A stretch of DNA of 39,442 nucleotides from Planctomycetota bacterium (GTDB lineage: Bacteria; Planctomycetota; Phycisphaerae; FEN-1346): NCBI GenBank assembly GCA_016872895.1, contig VGYT01000005.1:1-39442 (forward strand), read 5' to 3'. Within the stretch, counting starts at the first letter, position 1, and every line of letters begins with the position of its first letter. The position numbers and the translations under genes were made by a program. The notes beneath the pieces were generated by a model. It ran no database searches. It had not been told where the DNA came from and saw nothing but the letters and a program-made list of their open reading frames with translations. Shown here one piece after another: positions 32,521-39,442 of this stretch.

Positions 32521-34740
32521 TCACCGCGAATCCGGCCGCGTCGGGGTCTCCTTTTCCGCGTCCGCCGCCTGATCGTCGCGCCGGGTCGTGTTCCGGCCGG
32601 CGTGCTTTGCGGCGTAGAGGGCGGCGTCGGCGGCGCGCAGCAGCCCGTCGCGCGTCAATGTGCCACGCGGCCCGGAGGCCGCGATGCCGACGCTCAAGGT
32701 CACGGCCACGGCCGACCGGCCGTCGGTGACCGGCTGGGCGGCCAGCCGGCGGCGGATGCGGTCGGCGGCCCGCTCGGCCTCGGCCGCCGACGTGTTCGGC
32801 ATGAGGATCATGAACTCGTCGCCAGCGTACCGGGCGGGGACGTCGCCGGCACGCACCTCCTGCCGGAGCACCGCGGCCACCGCCATGAGCACCTTGTCGC
32901 CGAACGCGTGGCCGTGCGTGTCGTTGAACGCCTTGAAGTGGTCCACGTCGAGCATCACCAGGACCAGGGACGTCGCATAGCGGCGGACGCGCTCGACCTC
33001 GACGTCCAGGAGTTCCATGAACCGGCGGCGGTTCCACAGGCCGGTCAGTTCGTCGGTGGTGGCCAGTTCGTTGAGGCGGCGGTTGGCCTCTTCCACCGCC
33101 TGGCGGGCGCGCACCAGTTCCGTCACATTGATGACGTTCAGCAGGACGCCGTCGTAGCGGCCGTCGCGGCAGATGGGCTGTATGCGCAGGATGACCTCGG
33201 TCGCCTCGAACGTTTTCTGGACCGAGACGGCCGGCGCGCCCGGATTGGCGCGGAACGTGGCGATGCAGTCGCGGACGAGCCGCGCGAGGTCGCCCTGGTG
33301 GAAATCCTCCAGTCGCGCCCCCACGATGGCCTCTCGCGGCTTGTGGACGAGGCGGCAGAAACAGGCGTTCGCCTCGACGATGACGCCGTCGGCGTTGGCA
33401 AAGACGACGCCATCGTCCATGCCGCTTATCATGGCCGAGAGTTTGGCGTTTTCGCGCTCGGCTGCTTCCTGCGCCTGCCTGCGCTGCGTGACGTCGAGGG
33501 CGTAGATGCGGATGGCGCGGAACTCCACGGCCGTGGAGATGTGCTCGGCGAACGTGTGGTCGCGCACCTGGACCTCGCAGCGGGTCTCCAGCGCGTGGCC
33601 CTGGCGCAGTGCGTCGAGCAAGGACGGCAGTTCCGACGGCAGAAAGACCCGCGCATCGGGCGGGGCGCCCATCGCCTTCAGCGTCCGCACGGCGGCAGCG
33701 TTGAAGTACGTGATTTCCCCCGACGCATCGACTTCAACCACGGGGTTCGGGTTCAACTTCGGGAACGACGACAGGCGCCGGATTTCCTCCTCCTGGCGCT
33801 TGCGGTCCGTAACGTCCTCGATGACCTCGATGACGGCGCGGGACCGGCCGTCCGGGTCGATAATCGGAAATGCCTGGGTGCGCACAGTGAACCGGGTGCC
33901 GTCGTCGCGGACGGCCTCGCGGTCGGCCTCGGCGGGGCGGCCTGTCTCCAAGGCAATCCGCGAAGGGCATCCAGGGCATTCCAGGTCGCGCCGCTCGAAC
34001 ATCCGGAAGCATTCCTGCCCGACGAACTCCTCGGGCCGGCGCCCGAACAGCCGCGCTGCCGCCGCGTTCACCATGATGATCCGGTGCCGGTCGTCCGTCA
34101 GCGTGATTCCCAGGTGGATGTTCTCCACCAGGGCGCGGTGCCGCTCTTCGCTGGCCCGAAGTTCCGCCGTCATGCGCTCGACTTCGCGGGTGGTGACGGC
34201 CGCCACGCGGGCCGACAAGAGGCCCCCGAACAAGAGCACCGCCGCGCCAAGGCCCAGGATCTTCCAGACTGCGCCGAGGGCCGTGGCATCCACCTGGCCG
34301 CGCGACAGGCCCAGGTGCAGCACGGCGCCGGGCGGTTCAACGTGGTGGGCCACGTCGTAGAAGACGGCCCCTTGCGTGTCGCGGTACTCGGCCGTCCGCG
34401 GCACAGGCGGGGGCACGCGGTGCAGGGCCAGCAGCACGGTGGGAACACCCTCGCCGAAGGTGGAAGCGCAGACCCTGCCGCGACGCTCGACGAAGGCGTA
34501 GGCGGCCGGTCCGCCGCCGGAAGCCGCGCCCGAAACCAGTCGAGCCAGGCCGGCCTCGTCGCCGCGCAGGAGCATGTCGGCCACGCGGTCCGACAGCGCC
34601 AGGACCTTCGCCTCGGCCAGTTGGCGCGCGTTGCGGCGCTCCCCTGCCACCACCAGCACCGAGAAAGCCGCGCAGACGCCGAGCACGAGCACAGCGAACG
34701 GGCCGATGGACCGGAGGAACGTCCGGGCTCGAAGCGTCAC
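32521..34740 (-). CDS. Membrane-bound PAS-GGDEF diguanylate cyclase
   Basis: The 739-residue protein has a membrane segment at the N-terminus (IGPFAVLVLGVCAAFSVLVV), a periplasmic-looking region, and a second membrane segment (ILGLGAAVLLFGGLLSARV). Three PAS-like regions follow, the first with a CFRMFERRDLECPGC cysteine cluster. The GGDEF domain near residue 639 reads RYAGDEF; Ala replaces the first Gly, a change also found in working cyclases, and the inhibition site RAGD lies five residues before. So it probably makes c-di-GMP. I chose the GTG at 34740, close behind gaggag and just before the membrane segment; the longer ATG frame (34830) adds a Cys/Arg-rich stretch. It is followed by the HD-GYP protein. 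Confidence 0.85.
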   Translation of the reverse strand: MTLRARTFLRSIGPFAVLVLGVCAAFSVLVVAGERRNARQLAEAKVLALSDRVADMLLRGDEAGLARLVSGAASGGGPAAYAFVERRGRVCASTFGEGVPTVLLALHRVPPPVPRTAEYRDTQGAVFYDVAHHVEPPGAVLHLGLSRGQVDATALGAVWKILGLGAAVLLFGGLLSARVAAVTTREVERMTAELRASEERHRALVENIHLGITLTDDRHRIIMVNAAAARLFGRRPEEFVGQECFRMFERRDLECPGCPSRIALETGRPAEADREAVRDDGTRFTVRTQAFPIIDPDGRSRAVIEVIEDVTDRKRQEEEIRRLSSFPKLNPNPVVEVDASGEITYFNAAAVRTLKAMGAPPDARVFLPSELPSLLDALRQGHALETRCEVQVRDHTFAEHISTAVEFRAIRIYALDVTQRRQAQEAAERENAKLSAMISGMDDGVVFANADGVIVEANACFCRLVHKPREAIVGARLEDFHQGDLARLVRDCIATFRANPGAPAVSVQKTFEATEVILRIQPICRDGRYDGVLLNVINVTELVRARQAVEEANRRLNELATTDELTGLWNRRRFMELLDVEVERVRRYATSLVLVMLDVDHFKAFNDTHGHAFGDKVLMAVAAVLRQEVRAGDVPARYAGDEFMILMPNTSAAEAERAADRIRRRLAAQPVTDGRSAVAVTLSVGIAASGPRGTLTRDGLLRAADAALYAAKHAGRNTTRRDDQAADAEKETPTRPDSR

Positions 34741-34961
34741 GGCTCCTCGCTTGCTTGGCCGGGGCGGATGACAGGTTCGCCGCCGCCGCTCGCAACGGGC
34801 GCAGAAACAGACATCCCGTCGCCGCGGCATCGGCGCGCTGTGGGGTGATTACACGATGACCGCAGCATTTATCGACCCGCGGCCCCCGGCGTCTGAAGCG
34901 ATTCTCGCTGCGCACCGCCCGCGGGTGTGCCAGCGGATCCTGGCATCCGGACGCCCCGCGA

Positions 34962-34990
34962 TTGCCGGCGCGCGCGCGGCCTGCTATAAT
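34962..34990 (+). promoter_or_regulatory. smpB promoter placed directly before the start codon
   Basis: A -35 TTGCCG (34962-34967) and a perfect -10 TATAAT (34985-34990) are 17 bp apart. The GTG start begins 6 bases after the -10, where transcription would begin. A leaderless mRNA is predicted. Confidence 0.65.
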
Positions 34991-34996
34991 CCGGCC

Positions 34997-35461
34997 GTGG
35001 CCGAGAAGACACCGCGAATCCGGAACAAGAAGGCCCGCCACAACTTCGCCATCCTGGAGACCATCGAGGCGGGCCTCGTGCTTGAAGGCTCCGAGGTCAA
35101 GGCCCTCCGCGAGGGCAAGGCCAACATCGACGATGCCTTTGCGCGCCTGCGCGGCGCCGAAGTGTGGCTCTATAACATGCACATCGGCCCGTACAGCCAG
35201 GCGGGGCAGTTCGGCCACGACACGCGCCGGGCGCGGAAACTCCTCCTGAGGCGGCGCGAAATCAACCGCTTCCTCGCCCGCGCGGTCGAAAAGGGCCACA
35301 CGCTGGTGCCCCTGGCGGTGTACTTCAAGCGCGGCTGGGCGAAGGTTGAACTGGGCGTGGCTCGCGGCAAGCGCGAATTCGACAAGCGCGAGGACCTCAA
35401 GCGCCGCCAGGCCCAGCGCGACATCGACCGCGAACTTGCCCGGCGAAGGCGCGGCGGGTGA
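34997..35461 (+). CDS. smpB: SsrA-binding protein SmpB
   Basis: The 154-residue protein matches SmpB: RIRNKKARHNFAILETIEAGLVL, GSEVKALREGKANIDDAFA, then RRARKLLLRRREINRF and VPLAVYFKRGWAKVELGVARGKREFDKREDLK, with a basic C-terminal tail (RRRRGG). SmpB brings tmRNA to stalled ribosomes for rescue. No tmRNA gene is visible here. The GTG at 34997 begins right after the TATAAT box and the family's usual first residues (AEKTPRIRN) follow. The longer frame from 34856 runs through the promoter and adds unlike sequence. No Shine-Dalgarno sequence is present, in line with a leaderless mRNA. Confidence 0.96.
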   Translation: MAEKTPRIRNKKARHNFAILETIEAGLVLEGSEVKALREGKANIDDAFARLRGAEVWLYNMHIGPYSQAGQFGHDTRRARKLLLRRREINRFLARAVEKGHTLVPLAVYFKRGWAKVELGVARGKREFDKREDLKRRQAQRDIDRELARRRRGG

Positions 35462-35486
35462 GAAACTGTTTCATCAACCGCAGCAC

Positions 35487-35515
35487 TTGAGAACAACGGG
35501 CTGTGGCTGTAGTAT
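35487..35515 (+). promoter_or_regulatory. Promoter directly before the DUF4160 gene
   Basis: A -35 TTGAGA (35487-35492) and -10 TAGTAT (35510-35515) are 17 bp apart, and the ATG at 35522 begins 6 bases after the -10. This matches the smpB layout exactly, and again no ribosome binding site is seen. Confidence 0.55.
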
Positions 35516-35521
35516 GGCGCC

Positions 35522-35768
35522 ATGAGCCCGACGGTGTCCAGGTGGAAAGGATACAGCTTCTTCTTCTCGCGGGAAGAGGTGCGCCCGCATGTGCACGTCA
35601 GTTGCGCGGACGGCGAGGCGAAGTTCTGGCTTGAGCCGCGCCGCCGCCGCAGCCAAGAACTACGGCCTGTCGGGCGCGCAATTGTCGCGACTGCAAGAGG
35701 TCGTGGAGGATCGCAAGGATGAAATACTCGGTGCGTGGCAAGAGCACTTCCGAGGTGGAAGTCACTAA
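35522..35768 (+). pseudogene. DUF4160 gene with a frameshift (or +1 frame change)
   Basis: The first half reads SPTVSRWKGYSFFFSREEV, RPHVHVSCADGEAKFWLEP, the DUF4160 family. At the gcc-rich run near 35636-35652 the frame changes: the rest of the family text, AAKNYGLSGAQLSRLQEVVEDRKDEILGAWQEHF, continues in the next frame to a TAA at 35766-35768. One extra base in the run explains this; a sequencing error in a GC repeat or ribosome slipping are other options. The shifted end overlaps the DUF2442 start by 50 bp. DUF4160 and DUF2442 genes often sit together and have been suggested as toxin-antitoxin-like pairs. The track's 66-residue ORF is only the unshifted version. Confidence 0.7.
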
Positions 35769-36033
35769 CGTTGATACATTTGGATTCTGGCTCCTCGTGC
35801 ATGGCAAGGAGTACTTCCTGCCCTACGAGCAGTACCCCTGGTTACGCGACGCCCGCGTGCGCGACATCCTGAACGTGGCTCTTGTGCACGAGGAGCACCT
35901 GCACTGGCCGGCCTTGGACGTCGACCTGTCCGTCGAATCGCTTAAGCGCCCCGAGGCGTTTCCCTTGACCTACGAAGGTCGAGCCATGCCGCCCCCGCGC
36001 CACCGAGCACGAAGCGCGCGGCGGCCCTCCTGA
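35719..36033 (+). CDS. DUF2442 domain protein
   Basis: The 104-residue protein has the DUF2442 pattern: VTNVDTFGFWLLVHGKEYFLPYEQYPWLRDARVRDILNV and WPALDVDLSVESLKRPE. Its function is unknown; the family is small, all-beta and often found beside DUF4160. Here its ATG overlaps the end of the shifted DUF4160 frame, which suggests translational coupling. The last 20 or so residues (EGRAMPPPRHRARSARRPS) go beyond the family end and are basic and low in complexity, perhaps reading into a repeat. No clear ribosome binding site precedes it beyond a ggatcgcaagg-like stretch. Confidence 0.85.
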   Translation: MKYSVRGKSTSEVEVTNVDTFGFWLLVHGKEYFLPYEQYPWLRDARVRDILNVALVHEEHLHWPALDVDLSVESLKRPEAFPLTYEGRAMPPPRHRARSARRPS

Positions 36034-36168
36034 GCCGCCGCGCATGGGGCTCGCCTCGCGCCCCAGGAGACGCGGGCCGCCAATTGGGGAGGGCGGGCCG
36101 CGCACCGTCCTTCGGCCCTTGAGAGGCCCTTAAGTCGGCCCGCGGATTGTGCCGATTTAACGAGGGCC

Positions 36169-38457
36169 ATGACAACGCTTACGATGCCTCCACACGCGAC
36201 CACTCCGGCCCCCGGCACGCCGCCCGATGGGGCCGCCGCCGCCATCACCACCCCGTACGTGGCGGTCGCCCTGCCGCTGGGCGTGGACCGCACGTTCACC
36301 TACGCGCTGCCCGAAAAGTTGCGCGGCCGCCTGCGTCCGGGGCAGCGCGTAAGCGTCCCCTTCGGCAAGGGCAACCACATGGCCACGGGCTGGGCCGTCT
36401 CGGGCCAGGAGGCGACCGACCTTCGGGAGGTGAAGCCCGTCGCCGAAATCCTCGACGCCGCGCCGCTCCTGACGGAAGACCTGCTGGACCTGGCCTTCTG
36501 GATCAGCCGCTACTACGTGACGCCCCTGGGCCAGGTCTTCGAGGCCATCCTGCCGGCCGCCGTCAAGCGCGGCGCCGGCTTCAAGACCGTCCAGATCGTC
36601 GTGCGGACCGAGAAGGCCGAGTCCGACGTCGGCCGCATACTCTCCAAGCAGCGCCGCGTCCTTGACCGCCTGGCCGAGGGAGGGGCGGGCCTTGCGCCCA
36701 GGGAACTTGCGCGCCAGGCCGGATGCACCGTGGCCGTCATTAAGAGTCTCCAGGAGAAGGGCCTCGTCCGCATCGAGACCCGCCAGATGGACGAGTTCGC
36801 CCGCGACCTTTTCCTTGAACTGGAGGAGCCGAAGGCCGTGCACCTGACCGCCGAGCAGGGCCTGGCCCTCCAGCGCGTCAAGAACCTCATCGCCGCCGGC
36901 AAGTTCGGCGTGGTCCTCCTGGCGGGCGTTACAAGCAGCGGCAAGACCGAGGTGTACCTGCGGGCCATCGCCGAAGTCGTGGATGCCGGCAGGCAGGCCA
37001 TCGTCCTTGTGCCCGAGATCGCCCTGACGCCGCAGACCATCCGAAGGTTCCGCGAGCGGTTCACCCAGGTGGCCGTCCTGCACTCGAACCTGTCGGACGT
37101 GGAGCGCCACCGCCAGTGGCGAGACATCGCCGAGGGCCGCGCCGACGTGGTCATCGGCGCGCGCAGCGGCGTCTTCGCCCCCGTGCGCGACCTGGGCCTG
37201 GTGGTCATCGACGAGGAGCACGAGAACTCGTTCAAGCAGGACACCGCGCCGCGCTATCACGCCCGCGACGTGGCCATAATGCGCGCCAACCTCGTCGGCG
37301 TGCCCGTCGTCCTGGGCTCCGCCACGCCCAGCCTGGAATCGTACCAGAACACGCGGTCGGTGGAGCATTACCAGGAAGCGCGGCTGACGCAGCGGATCGG
37401 GGGCCGGCCCCTGCCGCCCGTCCGCATCGTGGACATGCGACTGGAGGCCGCCGAACGCAAGGGCCACCACGTGCTGTCGCGCCCGCTGGAGGCGGCCATC
37501 GCCGAGGCCTGGCGAAAGCAGGAGCAGACCATCCTGTTCCTGAACCGCCGAGGCTTCGCCACGCACCTGTTTTGCGTCAAGTGCGGCCACGCGGCCCGCT
37601 GCCCCGACTGCGACGTCGGCCTCACGTACCACGCCAAGCCCGGATACCTCCAGTGCCACTACTGCGGGCGGCGGACGCCCCCGCCCCGCCAGTGCCCCGC
37701 CTGCTCAGCCGAGACCGTCAACTACTGGGGAACCGGCACGCAGCGCGTCGAGGAAGAGGTGCGGCGGAAGTTCCCCGACATCCGCGCCGCGCGCCTCGAC
37801 GCCGACGCTGCGGCTGCGCGCGGCGGGCACGAAAAAATCCTCGCCGCCTTCCGCGACGGCGAAACCGACGTCCTCATCGGAACGCAGATGGTCGCAAAGG
37901 GGCTGGACTTCCCGAACGTCACCGTGGTCGGCGTCATCAACGCCGACGTGGCCCTCAGCCTGCCGGACTTCCGCGCAAATGAGCGCGCCTTCCAACTCAT
38001 CACGCAGGTCGCCGGACGCGCGGGCCGCGGGCCGAAGGGCGGCCAGGTCTTCGTCCAGACGTTCCAGCCCGAACACCTGGCCATCCAGCAGGCCGCCCGG
38101 CACGACTACGAGGCGTTTGCTCGCGACGAACTGGAGTCGCGCCGTGTGCGCGGCTACCCGCCGTTCGGGCGGCTGGCGCGGATCATCGTCCGCTCGCCCA
38201 GCCGCCAGAAGGCCGCCGAGGCCATACAGGCCCTCGCCGGACGCCTGCTTGAGCCGGCGCGCGTCGCCGGCGTCCACATCCTGGGGCCGCAACCGTGCCC
38301 CATCGCCAAACTCAGCCGCTTCTGGCGATACCACATGATCCTGAAGGCCCCGACGGCCAAGGCCCTCCTGTTTTTCTGGAACCGCGTGAGGCCCGATTTG
38401 ACGCCGCCCGGCGGCGTCCAGATGGCCATCGACGTGGACCCGCAAGCCACGCTCTAG
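36169..38457 (+). CDS. priA: Primosomal replication helicase PriA
   Basis: The 762-residue protein is complete: an N-terminal DNA-binding domain (VAVALPLGVDRTFTYALPEKL), a winged-helix region, and the helicase core with Walker A GVTSSGKTEVY (about residue 253) and DEEH (about 347). The eight-Cys zinc region follows as CVKCGHAARCPDCD, CHYCG and CPAC. Then come GTGTQRVEEE, TDVLIGTQMVAKGLDFPNV and QLITQVAGRAGRG. PriA restarts stalled replication forks. The ATG at 36169 has only gaggg close by; the second in-frame ATG at 36184 is an alternative. The N-terminal 25 residues are a Pro/Ala-rich extension. A terminator follows the stop. Confidence 0.97.
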   Translation: MTTLTMPPHATTPAPGTPPDGAAAAITTPYVAVALPLGVDRTFTYALPEKLRGRLRPGQRVSVPFGKGNHMATGWAVSGQEATDLREVKPVAEILDAAPLLTEDLLDLAFWISRYYVTPLGQVFEAILPAAVKRGAGFKTVQIVVRTEKAESDVGRILSKQRRVLDRLAEGGAGLAPRELARQAGCTVAVIKSLQEKGLVRIETRQMDEFARDLFLELEEPKAVHLTAEQGLALQRVKNLIAAGKFGVVLLAGVTSSGKTEVYLRAIAEVVDAGRQAIVLVPEIALTPQTIRRFRERFTQVAVLHSNLSDVERHRQWRDIAEGRADVVIGARSGVFAPVRDLGLVVIDEEHENSFKQDTAPRYHARDVAIMRANLVGVPVVLGSATPSLESYQNTRSVEHYQEARLTQRIGGRPLPPVRIVDMRLEAAERKGHHVLSRPLEAAIAEAWRKQEQTILFLNRRGFATHLFCVKCGHAARCPDCDVGLTYHAKPGYLQCHYCGRRTPPPRQCPACSAETVNYWGTGTQRVEEEVRRKFPDIRAARLDADAAAARGGHEKILAAFRDGETDVLIGTQMVAKGLDFPNVTVVGVINADVALSLPDFRANERAFQLITQVAGRAGRGPKGGQVFVQTFQPEHLAIQQAARHDYEAFARDELESRRVRGYPPFGRLARIIVRSPSRQKAAEAIQALAGRLLEPARVAGVHILGPQPCPIAKLSRFWRYHMILKAPTAKALLFFWNRVRPDLTPPGGVQMAIDVDPQATL

Positions 38458-38484
38458 CCCCCGCCCGCCGCCAGTTCAGCCCCC

Positions 38485-38506
38485 CGCCTGCCCTGGCAGG
38501 CGTTTT
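38485..38506 (+). terminator. Intrinsic terminator after priA
   Basis: The stem cgcctgcc/ggcaggcg is perfect with a two-base loop (ct), and tttt follows at once. It lies 27 bp after the priA stop and just before the rplM promoter. Confidence 0.6.
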
Positions 38507-38511
38507 CGATG

Positions 38512-38539
38512 TTGACAGTCCGGCCCGAAGGCTTATACT
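38512..38539 (+). promoter_or_regulatory. Strong promoter of the rplM-rpsI operon
   Basis: A perfect -35 TTGACA (38512-38517) and -10 TATACT (38534-38539) are 16 bp apart. Transcription would start near 38546 and leave a leader of about 160 nt before rplM. Confidence 0.75.
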
Positions 38540-38545
38540 ACCGCC

Positions 38546-38705
38546 TCTGCCGCGGGGCGGTTTTTGCCCAGTACGGATGCCGCCCGTGCTTTGCGCGGTG
38601 GGTCTCCTGACCCACCGCGCCGGAACCTGTGATTTCGGCCCCGTGGCGTGGGCTCGCGCGGCCCGCCGATACGGAGGGCGGGCCGCGCGAAGTGCGAGCG
38701 ACAGG
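38546..38705 (+). promoter_or_regulatory. Structured rplM leader with two perfect hairpins
   Basis: The leader contains gcgcggtgggt/acccaccgcgc (38593-38620, 11-bp stem) and cgcgcggcccgcc/ggcgggccgcgcg (38655-38689, 13-bp stem, 9-base loop). A ccgcggggcgg stem with ttttt lies near 38550. Leaders of ribosomal protein operons often bind their own product, so it could be a control site, but the first hairpin is also a repeat-type palindrome. Confidence 0.45.
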
Positions 38706-39140
38706 ATGAACACGAAGACGGCGTTCCTCAAGACCGAACAGGTGGACCGCAAGTGGTGGCTCGTGGACGCCACCGACCAGGTGCTCGGGCGACTGGCCGC
38801 CAGAATCGCGCGGGTGCTCCAGGGCAAGCACCGACCCACGTTCACGCCGAACCACGACGTGGGCGACTTCGTCGTGGTCGTCAACGCCGAGAAGGTCCGC
38901 CTGACGGGCTCAAAGGCCCGCACCAAGCAGTACGACTGGTACACGTATCACCCCGGCGGCCGCAAGGTGCTCTCGTTCGAGAAGATGCTCCAGCGGCATC
39001 CCACGCGGCCGGTGGAACTTGCGGTGCGGCGGATGATGCCGAAGGGCCGCCTCGGCCGCCGCATGTTCGCCAAGATGAAAGTCTACGCCGGGCCGGACCA
39101 TCCGCACGCGGCCCAGCAGCCGGAGCCGCTGAAACCGTAG
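38706..39140 (+). CDS. rplM: Ribosomal protein L13 (uL13)
   Basis: The 144-residue protein matches L13: KWWLVDATDQVLGRLAARIARVLQGKH, then DVGDFVVVVNAEKVRLTGSK, HPGGRKVLSF and RPVELAVRRMMPKGRLGRRMF. It binds 23S rRNA early in assembly of the large subunit. The ATG at 38706 follows a purine-rich gagcgacagg. The longer frame from 38295 runs through the priA end and the promoter. It starts the usual rplM-rpsI pair; rpsI follows 38 bp downstream. Confidence 0.97.
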   Translation: MNTKTAFLKTEQVDRKWWLVDATDQVLGRLAARIARVLQGKHRPTFTPNHDVGDFVVVVNAEKVRLTGSKARTKQYDWYTYHPGGRKVLSFEKMLQRHPTRPVELAVRRMMPKGRLGRRMFAKMKVYAGPDHPHAAQQPEPLKP

Positions 39141-39178
39141 GCCCCGGGCGGCCGGCCGCGCCGCCGAAGGAGACGATT

Positions 39179-39442
39179 GTGACCCAGGCGCCCAGCGAAA
39201 TCGTGAAGCCCGCCCCCATCTGGGGCACAGGCCGCCGCAAGACGGCCATCGCCCGCGTCCGCATCCTGCCGGGCTCGGGCAAGTTCCTCGTCAACGACCG
39301 CGAGGTGGACCAGTACTTCACCGAGGACAAGGACCGCCAAAGCGTCCGCAGCCCGCTCGCGGCCACCAGCCAGGCGGCTACGTACGACATTTTCGTGCGC
39401 GTGCAGGGCGGCGGCCCGACCGGCCAGGCCGATGCCGTGAAA
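39179..39442 (+). CDS. rpsI: Ribosomal protein S9 (uS9), 5' part, cut by the window edge
   Basis: The visible 88 residues read IWGTGRRKTAIARVRILPGSG and YDIFVRVQGGGPTGQADAV, the S9 pattern; the end, including the basic KKSR tail that reaches the decoding site, lies outside the window. The start is a GTG with aaggag seven bases upstream. The frame is not in the ORF track because it is cut. It is the second gene of the rplM operon. Confidence 0.95.
   Translation, partial: MTQAPSEIVKPAPIWGTGRRKTAIARVRILPGSGKFLVNDREVDQYFTEDKDRQSVRSPLAATSQAATYDIFVRVQGGGPTGQADAVK

Noticed and set aside
30073-34848. 1591-residue plus-strand ORF
   Set aside because: It is the antisense shadow of the two GGDEF genes; high GC keeps opposite frames open, and the translation has no recognisable domain.
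38541-38562. Terminator just after the rplM promoter
   Set aside because: The ccgcggggcgg stem is only four pairs; it was kept only as a possible attenuator in the leader finding, not as a terminator.

Overview
The window looks like the chromosome of a high-GC bacterium of the phylum Planctomycetota, probably an uncultured Phycisphaerae-like lineage. The signs are the DUF1080 lipoprotein, the Tat-exported sulfatase, a huge secreted PQQ-type propeller protein, a FlgI/HEAT lipoprotein, a planctomycete-style integrase remnant, and many short GC-rich palindromes of the sort common in that phylum. The placement is inference. No rRNA, tRNA or CRISPR array was seen.

Layout. 1-1360 is a scarred mobile-element region: the tail of a probable transposase, a 22-residue-repeat protein that has lost its 5' end, and a broken integrase. 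1408-7997 is a secreted/catabolic block: a DUF1080 lipoprotein, a Zn-ribbon methyltransferase, a methyltransferase-propeller fusion and a sulfatase. 8109-16377 holds lon, smc and a FlgI-domain/HEAT lipoprotein on the minus strand, separated by composite palindromes. 16514-22395 (minus) is a deoxyribonucleotide module: nrdG, a small redoxin, a cupin, class III nrdD, nrdR and a dCMP deaminase. 22448-25154 (minus) is a ParA-type ATPase fused to a C-terminal glycogen-binding-like (CBM48/AMPK) domain, with a second gene right behind it that resembles a ParA relative without a P-loop. About 1.1 kb without a convincing gene follows, rich in inverted repeats and ending in a terminator. 26277-29977 (plus) is an ARPP-1-domain lipoprotein and a VIT/vWA protein. 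30058-34740 (minus) is two adjacent membrane c-di-GMP proteins. 34997-39442 (plus) is smpB, a frameshifted DUF4160 gene with its DUF2442 partner, priA, and the rplM-rpsI operon, cut by the window edge.

How the genes work together. The nrd genes plus dCMP deaminase supply dNTPs without oxygen; an NrdR-box-like site overlaps a -10 box upstream of nrdR. The two GGDEF proteins should make c-di-GMP, and one could also degrade it through HD-GYP. Three genes (smpB, the DUF4160 gene, dCMP deaminase) have a promoter whose -10 box ends only 6 to 8 nt before the start codon and have no Shine-Dalgarno sequence, which predicts leaderless mRNAs. The best candidates for something undescribed are the ParA-CBM48 pair, the palindrome insertion inside the SMC hinge, and the nested repeat families. 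All domain calls come from reading the translations; no database search was run.
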